64,000 nt of DNA, taken from assembly GCA_900618425.1 (NCBI GenBank), contig UZAN01040563.1:1-64000 (forward strand). The letters are read 5' to 3'. This DNA is from Echinostoma caproni (taxonomy: Eukaryota; Platyhelminthes; Trematoda; Plagiorchiida; Echinostomatidae). The translations under genes and the position numbers were made by a program. Of the stretch, positions 49,818 to 62,164 are shown in pieces (position 1 is the stretch's first letter; the number at the start of each line of letters is the position of its first letter). Below the pieces are notes generated by a model, which saw only the letters and a list, made by a program, of their open reading frames with translations, ran no database searches and was not told the origin of the DNA.

Positions 49818-51600
49818 AGTTGTTCTTTAGAGTTGTTATCAATTAACCTATACTTTGATAATCACAAGACTTTCACCACTTGATTACACGTGTATGGCTT
49901 AGATGAATTCAATACCAAAACATTCTTTAGATAGAAACTGAACCCATCTGGAAAATATAAGAAAAATTGGCCGCAAGGCATATTCTGATAGACGTTATGT
50001 ACATCATATATTTAGGGGTGTATTGGTGTGCGGTCACATGATATACATTTCAATACCCGAAACAAACATGAACTAGCATCAAGGACATCATTTGTGTCAA
50101 CTGATAGCCAAAATTTCTGGTCTAATGAATAAGCAACGCCTAGAAAATTATTCAGTGGAGGAATTGGATAGGTCACCTTCTTCACCCTCTCCCGTACGTC
50201 TTTTCACATAATCCGATGACCTTCAAGTGGCTTGGCGTAGTTTGAAAAGTGAATCGTGCATCAAATGCAGTGAGGCACACAGCAGGTTAACCGAATTAAA
50301 CATTTGTAAGCAGCACTCGCTGTTGCCTTGGAACGTTGAAAGCACCAGAATGCCAGATCTTTGTATTTTACTTGGTCATACAGACTAGATAGAATCTGCT
50401 CGGAATTTTTCCGGTGTGTACTTTTCAGATGGTAAATCAGACACCCGAATGGGAGATTGCACGCTTAGAGATTGAAGATTTCTTTGTATTACTTCAACAA
50501 AAATATTCAGATTTGTAAAGTGCTTTTTATGGCTTGAAACACATATCGTGTAAACCATAATTCCAAATGGAATCCGAAATCTCATTGGTTGAACCTCTCG
50601 CCCGACAGCAGTTCCTGTTCACTATAAGTGAATAAAAAATTATTTGAATATTTACGTGATATGCACAAACATTATATGTTACATGTATTAACTCGATAAT
50701 AAATCGATTGCAAGGGGACATCATACTCACTCACTCCTCTCGATAAACGTGTTTTCGCTAAAACGCGAGGGTGGAAAATCAAANNNNNNNNNGCGATTGC
50801 AGAAGAGCCGAGGAGGAATGAGAATCTAATTCATGTGGGAGTGATATGGAAATCATAATTTCAACCGTCTCGTGAACGGACATACGAACCGGCCTCAGAA
50901 AATGCAGGTGACGAAAGTCATCTGCTTGATTAGTCGATAGAGTTTATTGGGCCCCATGAATGTGTGACCGATATCTTAAGCGCTTAATGGACAAAGGCTT
51001 AGTCACAAGTTTTGAATAAACTGTGGTTTTACACCATACGTGTGGATGGCCAGCCCTATGCCACTATTATGGTCCTTCAAATTACTTGCTTTGGGCTGTG
51101 GAAACCTATTATGACATCTAAAACGTAATAAAATGTTTCCTTCATCACATAGATGCTTGTGCTACGATCTGTTTTGAAGCATACCCTGAAGCCAATATTT
51201 TTATTTTCACGAGGCACTTTTCACAGGTCGTATTCAAACACATTTCTCAAATAACTTTATACTGGAGATGCGTTAAAATGAAGGTGAGACTCGAGTCTAG
51301 CTCGTTCCGAACGTACACTAGAACCAGAAAAGTGAAGATTAAGTGTTGTGTGTAATCAAAGTTAAGTCGGCCAATTAGTTCGGTGTTAGTTTTATCACTC
51401 AGGTTGCATTTTTGAATATTCCGAAATATGGAGTCAGATTTTACAACACATCTATCAGTCTATGAGGAAATGTTATTCGGAAAATTGTAAAGTGTGTTAT
51501 ACCTGTTGCAAACGTTCCCGATATTATAAAGGGGAATTCACTGTGTACATAACAAATGAAGCGTGAATTGAATAGCTAGGATGCACTGTTTCCACCCAAC
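49818..51600. other. No recognisable feature; small assembly gap inside
   Basis: AT-rich DNA. A nine-base run of N at 50784-50792 marks a small gap. No supported gene or repeat. Confidence 0.5.
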
Positions 51601-51629
51601 CGGTTCTCATAAGCAGTATGNATCCATCT

Positions 51630-51712
51630 GCCGAACTGAGGATCAAATCGGGAGCCTCACAGATAGAAAAGCAAGCGCACTATCCACTTGACTACCGCGA
51701 TGCTGATCAGAC
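51630..51712 (-). repeat. tRNA-like SINE head
   Basis: The minus strand reads GGTAGTCAAGTGGATAGTGC (A-box-like), then GCTTTTCTATC around the anticodon position and CCCGATTTGATCCTC (weak B box). It is not a foldable tRNA, so it is most likely a tRNA-derived repeat. Confidence 0.5.
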
Positions 51713-53105
51713 CATTTTTCATTTCGCCTATATCCGATATGGCTTGATGTGAGCATCACAATTCGCGTATCTCAGTTTTAATCTCTAAGGTTTTTTTGAT
51801 TCAGTTGGAAACATTCTAAACTGAAATTGTCAGCACGTAATAATCAAGCGTAAATCGACTTAAACTGGAGTATATGTATATTTCAACGGATGGGCTAAGA
51901 AAAACACCTTCGGACCGCGTTGCAGTTTTTCAGCCGACAATTTTCCCTTTTTTAAATACCAAAAGTTGTCTTGAATAAACATTTTTTAAATCCCCCATTC
52001 ATTTCAAATCTGAATTGGTTATCTTGCTTCAGAATGTATCATCTAACGTTAACTTTTACTTATAGCGTCAATAAAAACATCGTCTTTCTCCCGTCAAGCC
52101 CGCTTCATTCCTTTTGTTTTTCGGGCGGTTACTAAGTTGAAAACGTGACAGATTGTTTTCATAAACTGGTGATCTGAAGATAGGTGAAACTGCCATACCC
52201 CGGTGAATAAACTACTGTCTTTTCGCTCCACACGAATTATCACCTAGTCCTGATTATGACCATGTGTTCTAAATGACGTAAACCACGGTTGACGCCACCT
52301 ACGCCTCAAGGATTCAATCTGTTTGGGGTACGTCAACAACCAGGTACAGGATTGAAAACAAATAAGTCATCAAACCAACTATTTAGAATCTGGCCTCACC
52401 GAAACTCAACGCGTTCGTGTCGTGTTCCCGTGGTATGAATCGAGCTATGAAACAAACAGTCTGATCCGTTTTCACACGATGTAGTTTGGTACCCAACGGG
52501 CATTGTTCTCATACGTCCTACTGGCTTGTTCACCTCACCAAAACCCTCTGTCACTCTGTTCCGCCAGCTGTTTCACACAAATGGTTGTCAAAATAAGCTA
52601 CGATGGATGTACAGTGGTTTCTTAAAATAGCGTCGGGCTGTAAACTGATACCTTTTCTATAGGATTAAGGCCATTATTTCATATGTTATTATGCGAAACA
52701 GTTTTTCAATGAGATTTCTTATTCACCACAGATGTATGAGAAACTGGAAGGAACACAAATAGCCCCATGATATTTTTATGAAAGTATTCAACCTTTGTAC
52801 TGAGAGAAATAATCGATAAGTCAACTGAAAACTAGTACTGGTTTAACTTTTCATCCATAAAAGCACTTTTATCTTAGCGTAATTTTGTAATTTCCAGTAT
52901 TTACATTAAACGTTAGTTATTATGATAATTACTTCATTTTAATTCACATTTACATCACAGTTACTTGTGTTTAGTTTTGTGGGATAACTGATAGTGATTT
53001 CTACTGATTACGCTTCAGATTTCGTCTATACGAACAACCCTAAGCTTATCCAGTCAACCATACACTCAGGTAGTACTGAGCTCGCGTTTCTCCTTCACCA
53101 GAGTT
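51713..53105. other. No recognisable feature
   Basis: AT-rich intergenic sequence between two tRNA-like repeats. Nothing else is supported. Confidence 0.45.
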
Positions 53106-53124
53106 CACCAGTAGTGCATATCCA

Positions 53125-53196
53125 CTGTTCCGCCTGGGTTTCGAACTCGGGACCCATCGCATGAAAAGCGTGTGTTACCATTCTGCCAATCACCTC
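53125..53196 (-). repeat. tRNA-like SINE head
   Basis: The minus strand reads GTGATTGGCAGAATGGTAAC, then ACGCTTTTCATGCG (an anticodon-arm-like hairpin) and CCCGAGTTCGAAACCCAGG (a good B box). It resembles a tRNA-Glu-like body, but the acceptor stem is not complementary, so I call a tRNA-derived repeat. Confidence 0.5.
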
Positions 53197-53199
53197 TTA

Positions 53200-54390
53200 G
53201 TTTTACTGTACTACAAGTATGATATACCATGAGTAAATTGGGAATGGAGAAGCACTAATCCCAAACACAACTCAGTGAGTAGGTGCTTGAATATTTAAAT
53301 GTCACAAGAGAGAGGAAGGATGTTACGCAGTTCCATGGTTTTTGAAAAAGACGATTCCAACGCCACCGTTCAACGGGCTTCTAGAAACACTTGGTAATTG
53401 TGACAGCATCTGTCAAGAGAGCCAATGAAACTAAGGATGGATAAGGAACCCAAATTGGTAAGCTCTAATGATTGATATATGTGGTGGTGTCGGCAAAAGA
53501 GAGAAGCAATTTTAGGGCCGGACTAGGCACAAGACAAATGGTTATGCGCTGAACTCGGTCTTAATCTGCCGAAGAACGAGAGAGGACGGCACAATAAACG
53601 TGTCAACTGGAGTCCGTAGCAAAGCGTACTTGTGACAAGTAGGTCAAAAATAAATTTCGCCCCGAGAGGAAAATTAGGCGATCATTTTATTGGCACATAG
53701 GAATGTAACGAAAACAACATATGGAGGGAAAAATCGAAAGCCAAGTCGAACTGTAGAAATTAACGAACAACTTTAATAGGAGGGTGAATGTAGATTGTGG
53801 ATCCGGGATTGACACTTACTCAAAACCAAGGTTACTGCTCGTTTTCACGTGCTGCCAATCAAATTATGCGCTCCTGGTTTGAACGGAATCTCTCCATGAA
53901 ATCTGATCGTATATCGTCCAGCCTACGTTCATTCGATCCAGTTCTGTGATCTCCGTCTTCTGATATCATTCTCTTGGAAGTAAATCGTTTATATCATTCC
54001 ATTGAGCCGTTTGTCTGTTTCCACCGAAGCATTGGGATATACTCACGCGTGCAAAATTGTGTAATTTTATTCGCTGTGCCAATATTGAGATACCTCTCGA
54101 AAGGATACTCGACAACCTTTCCAACGAGTCCTGATTGAGCTTTTTAAGTTCGATTGCACGCATTCTACGGATTTATTTGTGCTGTTTAGTGCGGTCATTC
54201 TTACCACCGCGGTCCTACTTGTGTTTGTGCCACTACGGCCAGCAAGGCCGATCCATAATTCCAAAGTCAACTTCCTCATTATTCGTTTCCATTGGTGATC
54301 TCCACTGATCCGGATGATTGAGCGACTGAGACAACGTTTTTCGCATCATGTGACCTTTTCACACTTTTTCAACATCTCCGTTCGATAAAG
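53200..54390. other. Unassigned; later part may be LINE 5' UTR
   Basis: No supported gene. The GC-richer stretch from about 53.95 kb runs directly into the ORF1-like remnant at 54398 and may be the untranslated leader of that LINE (inference). Confidence 0.35.
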
Positions 54391-54397
54391 TACAAAA

Positions 54398-55021
54398 ATG
54401 GGACGTCGCACTGTGCCAAAAAGTGTCGCACCCTGTGTTTCGACGGCACTGGGAGTATGTGGCCTATGGAGGTGTCGGAAAGACGCTAAAACAGGGATAT
54501 TTTGCACACACTGCCTGAAACACTCACCGTTCATGTGCCAAACTCTAGGTAAAACAGGTAACACAGTTAGCCACTCAGCCAGAACGTATATGGTTCTGTA
54601 CGAAATGGGCGGAAATCCCGATTGTAAAGTGCATCACACAAAAGTATGAGAAGCTACTGTCAGCCACCGAAGAAAGAGTGAATTCAAAAATCGTCACTTT
54701 TGAGGCAAAATTAGCGGACTTAAGTTTACAGATCGCGCCAGTAAGCCAGATCCGGAAACCTAGCAAACGACCAAAATGCTCAACACAAGTGGTCACCCCA
54801 CCGCAGCGGACGCACACGGCAGAATGAGTGGGACGACAAAGGTAACAGCAGAATCAATCGCGACCCCGGAGCCCGCACACACTCCGCAGCCTCCCGTACA
54901 TGTTCCTTCAGAGAAAACAACTCTGCCTTCAAAAAAGAAATTCATAGCTAACACCTCTCTGACTGTGATTTGCACAAACCCACAGCATTATCATTCGGAG
55001 AGAGGCAAGATGACGAGCTAA
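54398..55021 (+). mobile_element. LINE ORF1 remnant with Cys-rich (PHD-like) finger and coiled coil
   Basis: The frame opening at ATG 54398 encodes 83 residues with cysteines at 13, 21, 26, 36, 39 and 47 and the string GIFCTHCLKHSPFMC, resembling the PHD-like finger known from ORF1 of some CR1-type LINEs. It stops at 54647. Just before the stop, a shifted frame continues as EKLLSATEERVNSKIVTFEA and KLADLSLQI, a coiled-coil-like segment usual for LINE ORF1. A Pro/Thr-rich part (SIATPEPAHTPQPPVHVPSE) follows to 55021. There is one frameshift plus stops. Copy C on the minus strand begins about 45 bases beyond it. The identification is by pattern, not by database search. Confidence 0.5.
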
Positions 55022-55059
55022 AGTGTTGGAATACAAATGGGGATCATCGACCAACCTGT

Positions 55060-56470
55060 GGGTCTCACACGCCTTCGGCGACAGCCGAATTCATTTCAAG
55101 CCGGAGGTTAAGGCCTAGTTGATTAGTTACCCTCTCTATGTTTGTCAATACGCATACAAGATAGGTTGCAAATAAAGTTCGATAAAATTTTAAACGAGAT
55201 ATCACAGGTCGGCTTTTGGAGTATGCGGAGGAATTGGAACGACAGTGTGTTAATTCTGTGTGTAGTCGGTGGTAAGGGCCCATGAGAATCTCTTCCGTAC
55301 AGTTGAATTTTTGAGACGATCTGAAATTTTCGCAGTTAATTTATTTTGCGGAAACTTAGAAAACGGGACTAACAACCGTTCGAACGAGGTGTAACACGTT
55401 CAAACATTGCTTAATAAACCAGTGAGAGTAAAAAGCAAACATAGTAAGACGAGGAAGACGTACTGATGTACAAAAAAGAAAATAAGCAATCAGAAAGTAC
55501 GAAACTATTTGAAATAATAGACGCCGCATTTCACCAACGCCATTGCGAATATGAGTTGACCAACGAAGATTGTTATCTGCTGCGACTACAGGGCATTTGA
55601 CAGAGTTCACTCTAGCGAGCGATTATCCGCGAAAGAACTGAGGTTGGGTTAAAAAGAAACGAGTTGGCACCACACAACATCAGCATATTTCAAGACGTTT
55701 GCTGACGAAACACGAAGAGTATAAATGTAGAAAACAACTTTGGATACAACACAATTCCGTGAAGCACTTTAACAGTTTAGCCGAAAGGTATGAATAAAGC
55801 CTATCCAAGTCTAGTGGTTCGTGCTCTATCTGTGAGATAGCCCGATAACCATTCATTGAGTGCTTATACGATTACAACTTTGTAACAGCCTTGACTGAGG
55901 AAATGGAGTCGAATGCTGAGGAATAGTTTTGGAAAACACACCGAAACGATGTATCAGAATTAGTCAGAGAATTAGTGATTAGGTAGAAAAGAATGGAGAC
56001 TGTGACCCTAAGTGGATCTGTTAGGAATTTGGTAAGTTATTATGGACCATTGGGAATGTTCACAAACTACACTACGTGTTTGAGGGTAGCATCCTCAGTT
56101 AAATTTGGGACAGATGTCTGAAATAGTGGATGTGCGCAGTGGTTCAGTTACCATGAGGGTGATTGTCCTATCTAGCCAGGTAGTTCCATTTTTGAAAAGT
56201 TTAGGTGGTAAACCTTCTAAGGCACTAGCAGGTAAAAATAAAATTATTTTGAGGTCTGAGCGTCCCTGAATTGGAGAGCAGTTCCATGTTATAAACGTTT
56301 TGTGACGGGTATGCAAAAGAATGAGCGAGGAGTGATGAACAAATGTAGCGTTAAGAGCGCCTGCGTCCAACTCTGAAGTTTTTATCCCTTCCTTCACAAG
56401 CAAACCTGATGTATTGTGACAGGTGCTCACTATTTCTGGTCCTCGGAATTCAATCGGACAACAATGCATT
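55060..56470 (-). mobile_element. CR1-like LINE fragment C (reverse transcriptase)
   Basis: Read on the minus strand from 56470: LPASALEGLPPKLFKNGTTW (the 'GpDGLPp..fK' entry to the RT), a long degraded centre (56090-55610), NNLRWSTHIRNGVGEMRRLL (the 'nLrWs.HI....k.r.lL' block), LPRLTMFAFYSHWFIKQCL, and finally YLVCVLTNIERVTNQL (C-terminal 'PYLaRvLtN' block). It is a nearly full-length but strongly eroded RT half. It belongs to the same family as fragments A, B and D. Confidence 0.65.
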
Positions 56471-57929
56471 TATTTCAGCTTTGACAATTCATTACAAGTA
56501 CCCCGGGAGCTGCAGCATTATGAGAGTTTTATGCGTGTTCGTTTTGTGTCTGAAACGAGCTCGGCAAGGGAGCGACCATCTTTCGGTGGAACGCATACAG
56601 ACTTTTCAACATGGAGTAGTAAGTATGAACGACAATTATTGTTTAAGTGATTAGAGAGACACATGTAAAGACGAAGGAGGTGATGAAAATCGTAAGAAAG
56701 TCTTTCAAAACGTTTCGTAGAGAAGAGAGATATTTGTGGGCGAGAAGTCTCTAACGCAAAATCTAATGTGGTCAGACTAAAAGATTTAAAGACGTATTGT
56801 GAATATAATTTAGGTAGAAAAGTAGCATGTGGAGATTGGTGCTTTGATTGCTAATGAAAAAAGGGTTCGATGTCTGATGATCACTCTAGTCTGTATACAG
56901 CTGTCTCATGAGACAGGGGGACAACGATCGGTCATGCTTATTGATCGAACAGGATAAATACTCGTATGGCTACCATTCCCAAAGTTTGTGTTAGTTACCG
57001 TCTGATAGTGGAGCAGTGAAATGTATCCAGTCTGAGAACGGCAGATGGTTAGATTGGACATAAGAAGGGGTTATGTATCAGTAAAAGGAATTCACGTAAC
57101 TTAAAGCAGGAAATCCTGGGTAAGATTGCACGGTTAATTGTAAAATACCATTCAAACAGTACTGAAATACAACGCATAAAGTTGCCGTATCTGTTAACAA
57201 CATCTCAAGGCTTCTTTATTTCCTTTTTCTTTCCTATTAGTAGACTTGAAAACCATCCGTTGATGATGAAGTATCGTTTATTGCCTCTAACAGTCAGGGT
57301 TCTTGCATACAAATTATACAAGTTTCTATATGAATTCGTGACTGGAGGACGTGCATTTTTTTGTGCTAAACGATGAAGGAAGGGTCACTTGGACCAGAGA
57401 GATGGAACTAGGAGCAATTGGCCAGGATACCGCCATGCGGTTTTTGACTGAAGCTTAACAATGAGAATCTGGAGTCACACAGACAGATAAACGATCAAAC
57501 GACGTCCTGGATGAAGGGGTGGGGGTTGGACAAATTATGTGATTCCGTGAGTAAAAAAGACGCATGCCAATGATTAAACATGCCGAAATTCCAAATCTGC
57601 CCGGAGGGCATGTGAGCATAGCACAGCCACTCCAAGGGAGCATAAAATGCTCACTGTGCATTAACATATGATCTTCTTTATAAGTAAAAATTTCCGTTAA
57701 CTTAGATATAATAATCGGTAAAGTGTCTGAAATACTTCCAATCAATGCATTTGTATTTGTAGAACTTTCGCACGCTGTGATATGCTTACATTTCAGTTAA
57801 AAATTGTACAGTGGTCGTCACACCAGAGAAAATATGGAAGTATAAACAAATTCAATGGATTGCTGTGGAAAAAAATGTCTGTAAAGTTTGAGTCATTCAA
57901 ATAAAGACTAACGGAATTCATTTATAACT
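56471..57929. other. Unassigned sequence between two CR1-like copies
   Basis: No coding family recognised. The overlapping plus frames at 56409-56654 and the minus frame at 57455-57745 have no recognisable motifs. The stretch may include the 3' untranslated part of copy D. Confidence 0.4.
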
Positions 57930-58666
57930 CGTTCATTGTTGGTCAAGATACGAGCCAGATACGGTACAGTGGAGTTTTTATAAATGTTTATTCAGGAGGG
58001 TAGATACCGATAAGAGGAACGAATGATCGAGTGGGAGCGACAAGAAGATAAGTCAAAATGCAAAGGGTGGGTGGGTTCGTTTAGAATCTTATTGGCAAGA
58101 CTTCATATGACCGTTAATAAGTTGTGTGAATAATGACTCTGCAGAAATTAAAGATTCACGGCTTGTTTTCATCAATATACGACGGATAGTTTTAAAGCCT
58201 TGTTTCAATAGACCGTGAAACACTACAGGGGGGGCAGTAAAGTAAAATAGGGAGAACGCATTGTTTAACAAAGGAGAACAAAACTTTCTGGGGAGTGCGA
58301 AATGGTCTCAACTTTCGGATCTAAAAGGAGGTGCCGAAGTTTTCCCATACAGTTCTGAATGCGAGTCGACCACCTAAGATTAATATCAATGGTACCACCG
58401 AGATATTTGGCTGAGGTCACTTTAGACAAAAGGCTACTATGGCGGGTTACAGAGTCTGACGGGAATGTAGAGCGGGAAGAACTAAAAATGCACTCCAAGC
58501 ACTTGGATATGTTAAGATTAAGACCAGACTGGTTTGAAAACTGTTCGATTCGGGACAGATTTCCAGTGACGGAGGAGAAGTACGAAGAAAAAGAAATGGT
58601 CTAACATAAAACGACCTCGTCAGCATACTTGTGGATATGAGCAGATTGTGGAACTGAAAGATCACT
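57930..58666 (-). mobile_element. CR1-like LINE fragment D, 5'-truncated, relatively young
   Basis: On the minus strand from 58498: SLLSKVTSAKYLGGTIDINL, RWSTRIQNCMGKLRHLLLDP, then FTAPPVVFHGLLKQGFKTIR and RILMKTSRESLISAESLFTQ, ending KNSTVPYLARILTNNERVI near 57.95 kb. These are the RT thumb and C-terminus. The right (5') end is abrupt at 58666/58667, where similarity to bases 1-124 stops and the plus-strand LINE sequence begins. Identity with bases 1-124 is 121 of 124 with no indel, far higher than between the older copies. Confidence 0.75.
58543..58666. repeat. 124-base near-identical repeat of window bases 1-124
   Basis: Aligned base for base at a constant offset of 58542, with three substitutions: C to A at 61, C to T near 87 and G to A near 116. 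It is the 5' end of CR1-like copy D. Confidence 0.95.
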
Positions 58667-60678
58667 ATTTTTTGGCGAGAGATTTCCAATGGAAATTTCC
58701 CAACGAACAATGTGATCCCGTTGTATCCGGGAGGAATTTACAAATCACCTGATGAAAATGGGTAAAGGCGCCACGAAGATCAATCTGGTCAAGGATCTGC
58801 GATTCGAAGTCGGACAAAAGAGCGAAGTTCGCAGAGGAATATCTCATGGAAAGCCTATAAATGATTTCCTTACAATGGCACATGGTATACTCTCTCACTG
58901 TTTCTGAACCACTGCACTAAGTTGGTGCGGGCAGAAAATTTAATGTACCAAGAAATGCCGACGAGCAAATTCATACCAAATCCCACATTTTGTACAAACA
59001 CAAATGCCACCAGAAAAGTCAAGTATGGCGTTTCATCGCTAAGACTAGCAGAACGTGTCTCAGTCAAAACAAAGGAGGGAGCTGAAATGTTAAAAGTTCA
59101 GTACGCTCAAGTGTTCATCGTACCTGCGAACACTGGGCTACGACTGCCTCTGTTACTTGAGGATATATTACATCCAACGCTCACCACAAATGATTTTTCC
59201 CCGGGAATCATAGCATCGAAACTGCAGTGCTTGAAAATAAATTAATCTAGGGAGTAGATAATATCTATCCACAAACCCTTATCGGCCTGGCAAGTAACAT
59301 AGGTCAACCATTAAGTGAACTATTTCAACATATGTTCGAAAAAAACTGTGCTCCCGCAAACATGGAAACAAGGAATAACCTCTCCAATATACAAGGGTGG
59401 CTGTCGTAGTGACCTGGTTAACTACCGCCCCGTTACTCTCCTCTTCTTGTTATCCGAAGTCATGGAATTCATTGTTGCAGATAATGTGATGAGTCACTCG
59501 GAAAAATACGTGTTATCCCCTGCCCCGCATGGGTTTCATCACTGGCATTCGTGTACTACTAACCTACTTCTGGCCCGAGAAGAGTGGACAAAAGCAGCTG
59601 ATCACGATGATGCAGTGGACATCGGTGCCTCGACTCCTCCAAAGCACTCGACCGAGTCAACCACGAAATAATGAGGAGGAAACTACACAATTATGGAATT
59701 CGTGGATTTGTTCTGGGCTGGATAGAAGGATTTCTTCGACAACGCATCATGGCAGTTCTGGTTTCTGGGTCACTTTCTGATCCTATCAGCGTAGCCTGAG
59801 GAGTTCTCCCGGGATCCGTGCTTGGCCCTCAACTTTTTATCGCTTTTATAAACGACCTAAGGGACATTTTGGGGCCACAAACATTAATGTTTTCAGACAG
59901 TGAAATATGAAAAACAGTGACAAAACCAGAAGACCCGCTGGCACTTCAGAGAACATTTAATGCTACTTATCAATGGTCGATACAAAACGACAGCGAATTC
60001 AGTGCATCAAAATGTACTGTCGTATCCATTCGCCACAAAACTCGGTTTTCGTACTTCCTGGGAGATCAACAACTCCCGTCTGTCTCGAATGAGAAGAATC
60101 TCGGTGTTATTGTTCAAGACGACCTAAGTTGATCTTTAAACTGCTCCAGGGCGTCGTCCACCGCTGTAAGACATGTCGGTTTGCTAAAGAGAGTATTTGG
60201 CAAATCTGAACCTACACTGGTCTCACGGTTGTTATCGGCCTACATTCGACCCCATATAGGGTATGCGATTCAAGCGTACTGCAACGTGATCGTAAGATTT
60301 CGGGACGTCCAGAAAGAACGGCCATGAAAATGATCAAGGGATTGGATTCCAAGGCTTGTTTGGAAAGAATGGAATCATTAGGGCTGTACTCCACACAGTA
60401 TCACCGAACTTGATGGGGCTTGATTTCGGGGTATCAAATAATGCAGAACCCTGATCACCCATGTCGTTCAATGTTCGCTTTTTCGTCCAACACTCACCTG
60501 AGAGGGCACTCATCCAAAGCAGTGCCCCAAAAATGTCGACTAGAATGTCTGCGTCATTCATTTTCCCTTAGAGTGTGCAGTATTTGGAATTCTCTACCAC
60601 ATCACGTTGTTTCTGCGCCCATAATTGATTCTTTCAAGCAGAAACTGGATGAAACTTTGACAAGTCTTAAATTTTAAC
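58667..60678 (+). mobile_element. CR1-type LINE ORF2 remnant (linker, RT, C-terminal domain)
   Basis: Shifting plus frames show a linker at 58920-59230 (RAENLMYQEMPTSKFIPN, then RKVKYGVSSLR), DNIYPQTLIGLASNIGQPL, LPQTWKQGITSPIYKGG, VNYRPVTLLFLLSEVMEFIV and HGFHHWHSCTTNLLLAREEW. GVLPGSVLGPQLFIAFINDL is followed by FSDSEI where FADDxK is expected, so one catalytic Asp is replaced. The end comprises NEKNLGVIVQDDLS, LLSAYIRPHIGYAIQAY, NTHLRGHSSKAVPQK, CSIWNSLPHHVV and SFKQKLDETL just before the stop at about 60675. The endonuclease half is absent. The left border is where minus-strand copy D begins. Clearly a LINE of the CR1 group, inactive. Confidence 0.85.
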
Positions 60679-61880
60679 ATACTTATCAGTGCACCAAACA
60701 AAGATAACTTGTGTTATTCCCAATCTTTCTATGAACAGTAAATCGATCCATTTGTGCTAAACCCTATGGAAAAGAAAATCTATCGCTTGCAAATATTTCC
60801 CGTAATAGAACTTCGACTTTGGGTACAAGCATGAGCAAGATTGTCACGACGTTGAAACCAGCTGGAATTTTTGTGTCCAAAGCAGTGATGCCACACTGGC
60901 TTGAACTCAGCAAAGGGCCCGAAGACAATCGACTGAGCAATGAGTAATGGTTATCGAGGAAACACGAGAAGTGAAATTAGAAGTCAGAACAATGTATGGT
61001 GACATCTTAGACCACAGTCGGAATGTGAAGCGGTGTTTCAGACAAAAGATCGTCAATAAAAATTAAATTCCAACAAAGTTACTGCCCACTGAAATACCGA
61101 GCTCTTAAACTGAAGCAGTGTGGTTCAGTTTGTGGGTGCCATCCCACATTTGTGAATAACTAACTTCACAGACACTCACTGTCACATCTATGTGAAAAGG
61201 GCGCTATTTACTTCGCTACACCAAATACCAAAATTCAGGTTGCCGGCTAACACAATCGACTATTAGCTATGCTCCTGTAGTTCGCAATCTGATGTATGTA
61301 ACAAAGAAAAAAATCACGCCCTATAATGTTCACAGTAATTAAAATTAAAACGATTTATTAACGATGGTTTGTGATTCGTTGATAGACCTGCACAAAGGTA
61401 CCCATGGTCACGGTTCTCAAACTGTGCCGTATTCGGGTTCTATTCCCATATATTTCGGTAAGTGTGGTAACTGTCTGCTAATCATTATGAAAGGTATTTA
61501 ATCCAGAGGTTGGTCTCAAGGAAACCGGTAGATTTTTTGGTTTACAAGAAACCCCGTTAAACAGCGTATTAATGCATTCAATAATGAGTGACTCTAAAGA
61601 TGGGTAACCCAAATGGCTTCATTAAATTGCTTTTGTTTTGCATCATGAAGCATAAGCACCGCATATAGGCTCATTACATTCAATCACAAAGTAAATTCTC
61701 AAATTTGACATTTAATATCTTTAGGCAACTTTCTCCTATGAGAATTAACCGGCTTCGTAAATGAATTCATGAAGAAGATTCCGAGTACATAATTAAGTGT
61801 CGTACTTAGCCGCATTCAAAATTGGTATACAGCATGGAACTGTCACCTTTGTTCAATAAACTGCTACCCAAGACGTAGCA
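60679..61880. other. No recognisable feature
   Basis: Intergenic, AT-rich. A weak B-box-like string near 61430 lacks a matching A box. Nothing else is supported. Confidence 0.45.
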
Positions 61881-61882
61881 AA

Positions 61883-62164
61883 GTGACAGAAATGGTTTCA
61901 GTAGGTGGACGAGACTCATACAGGTTACGATACTTTCCAGACACATTTGTAGCTTTTGTTGTCGAGTGTTTGTCAGACGAAAACCCCTCAGGTCATAGGG
62001 TATCATCGCTACTCGCCGGTGATTGCTTAGTCGATGAATCAATGCTTAATTATTCCAGTCTAACCGCCGAAGTGGACACTCTACTATCCCCAACGAAAAC
62101 GCGCTCCCAGTCTCGTAGTTTTCCGACGACCAGTAACCAGTGGTGTTCTGCAGATTCTTCATAG
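61883..62164 (+). CDS. Unrecognised 93-codon open frame
   Basis: I do not recognise this protein. The frame is open from ATG 61883 to the stop at 62162-62164, with a Ser/Thr-rich C-terminal half (TLLSPTKTRSQSRSFPTTSN) and an acidic middle. The base composition of 61.95-62.16 kb is less AT-rich than its flanks. No splice partner, signal peptide or membrane segment is evident. It could be a real single exon, a piece of an interspersed repeat, or chance. The opposite strand is also open over part of it. Confidence 0.2.
   Translation: MTEMVSVGGRDSYRLRYFPDTFVAFVVECLSDENPSGHRVSSLLAGDCLVDESMLNYSSLTAEVDTLLSPTKTRSQSRSFPTTSNQWCSADSS

Noticed and set aside
61390..61460. tRNA-like CGGGTTCTATTCCC segment
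   Set aside because: It has a weak B box only, with no matching A box or stems.
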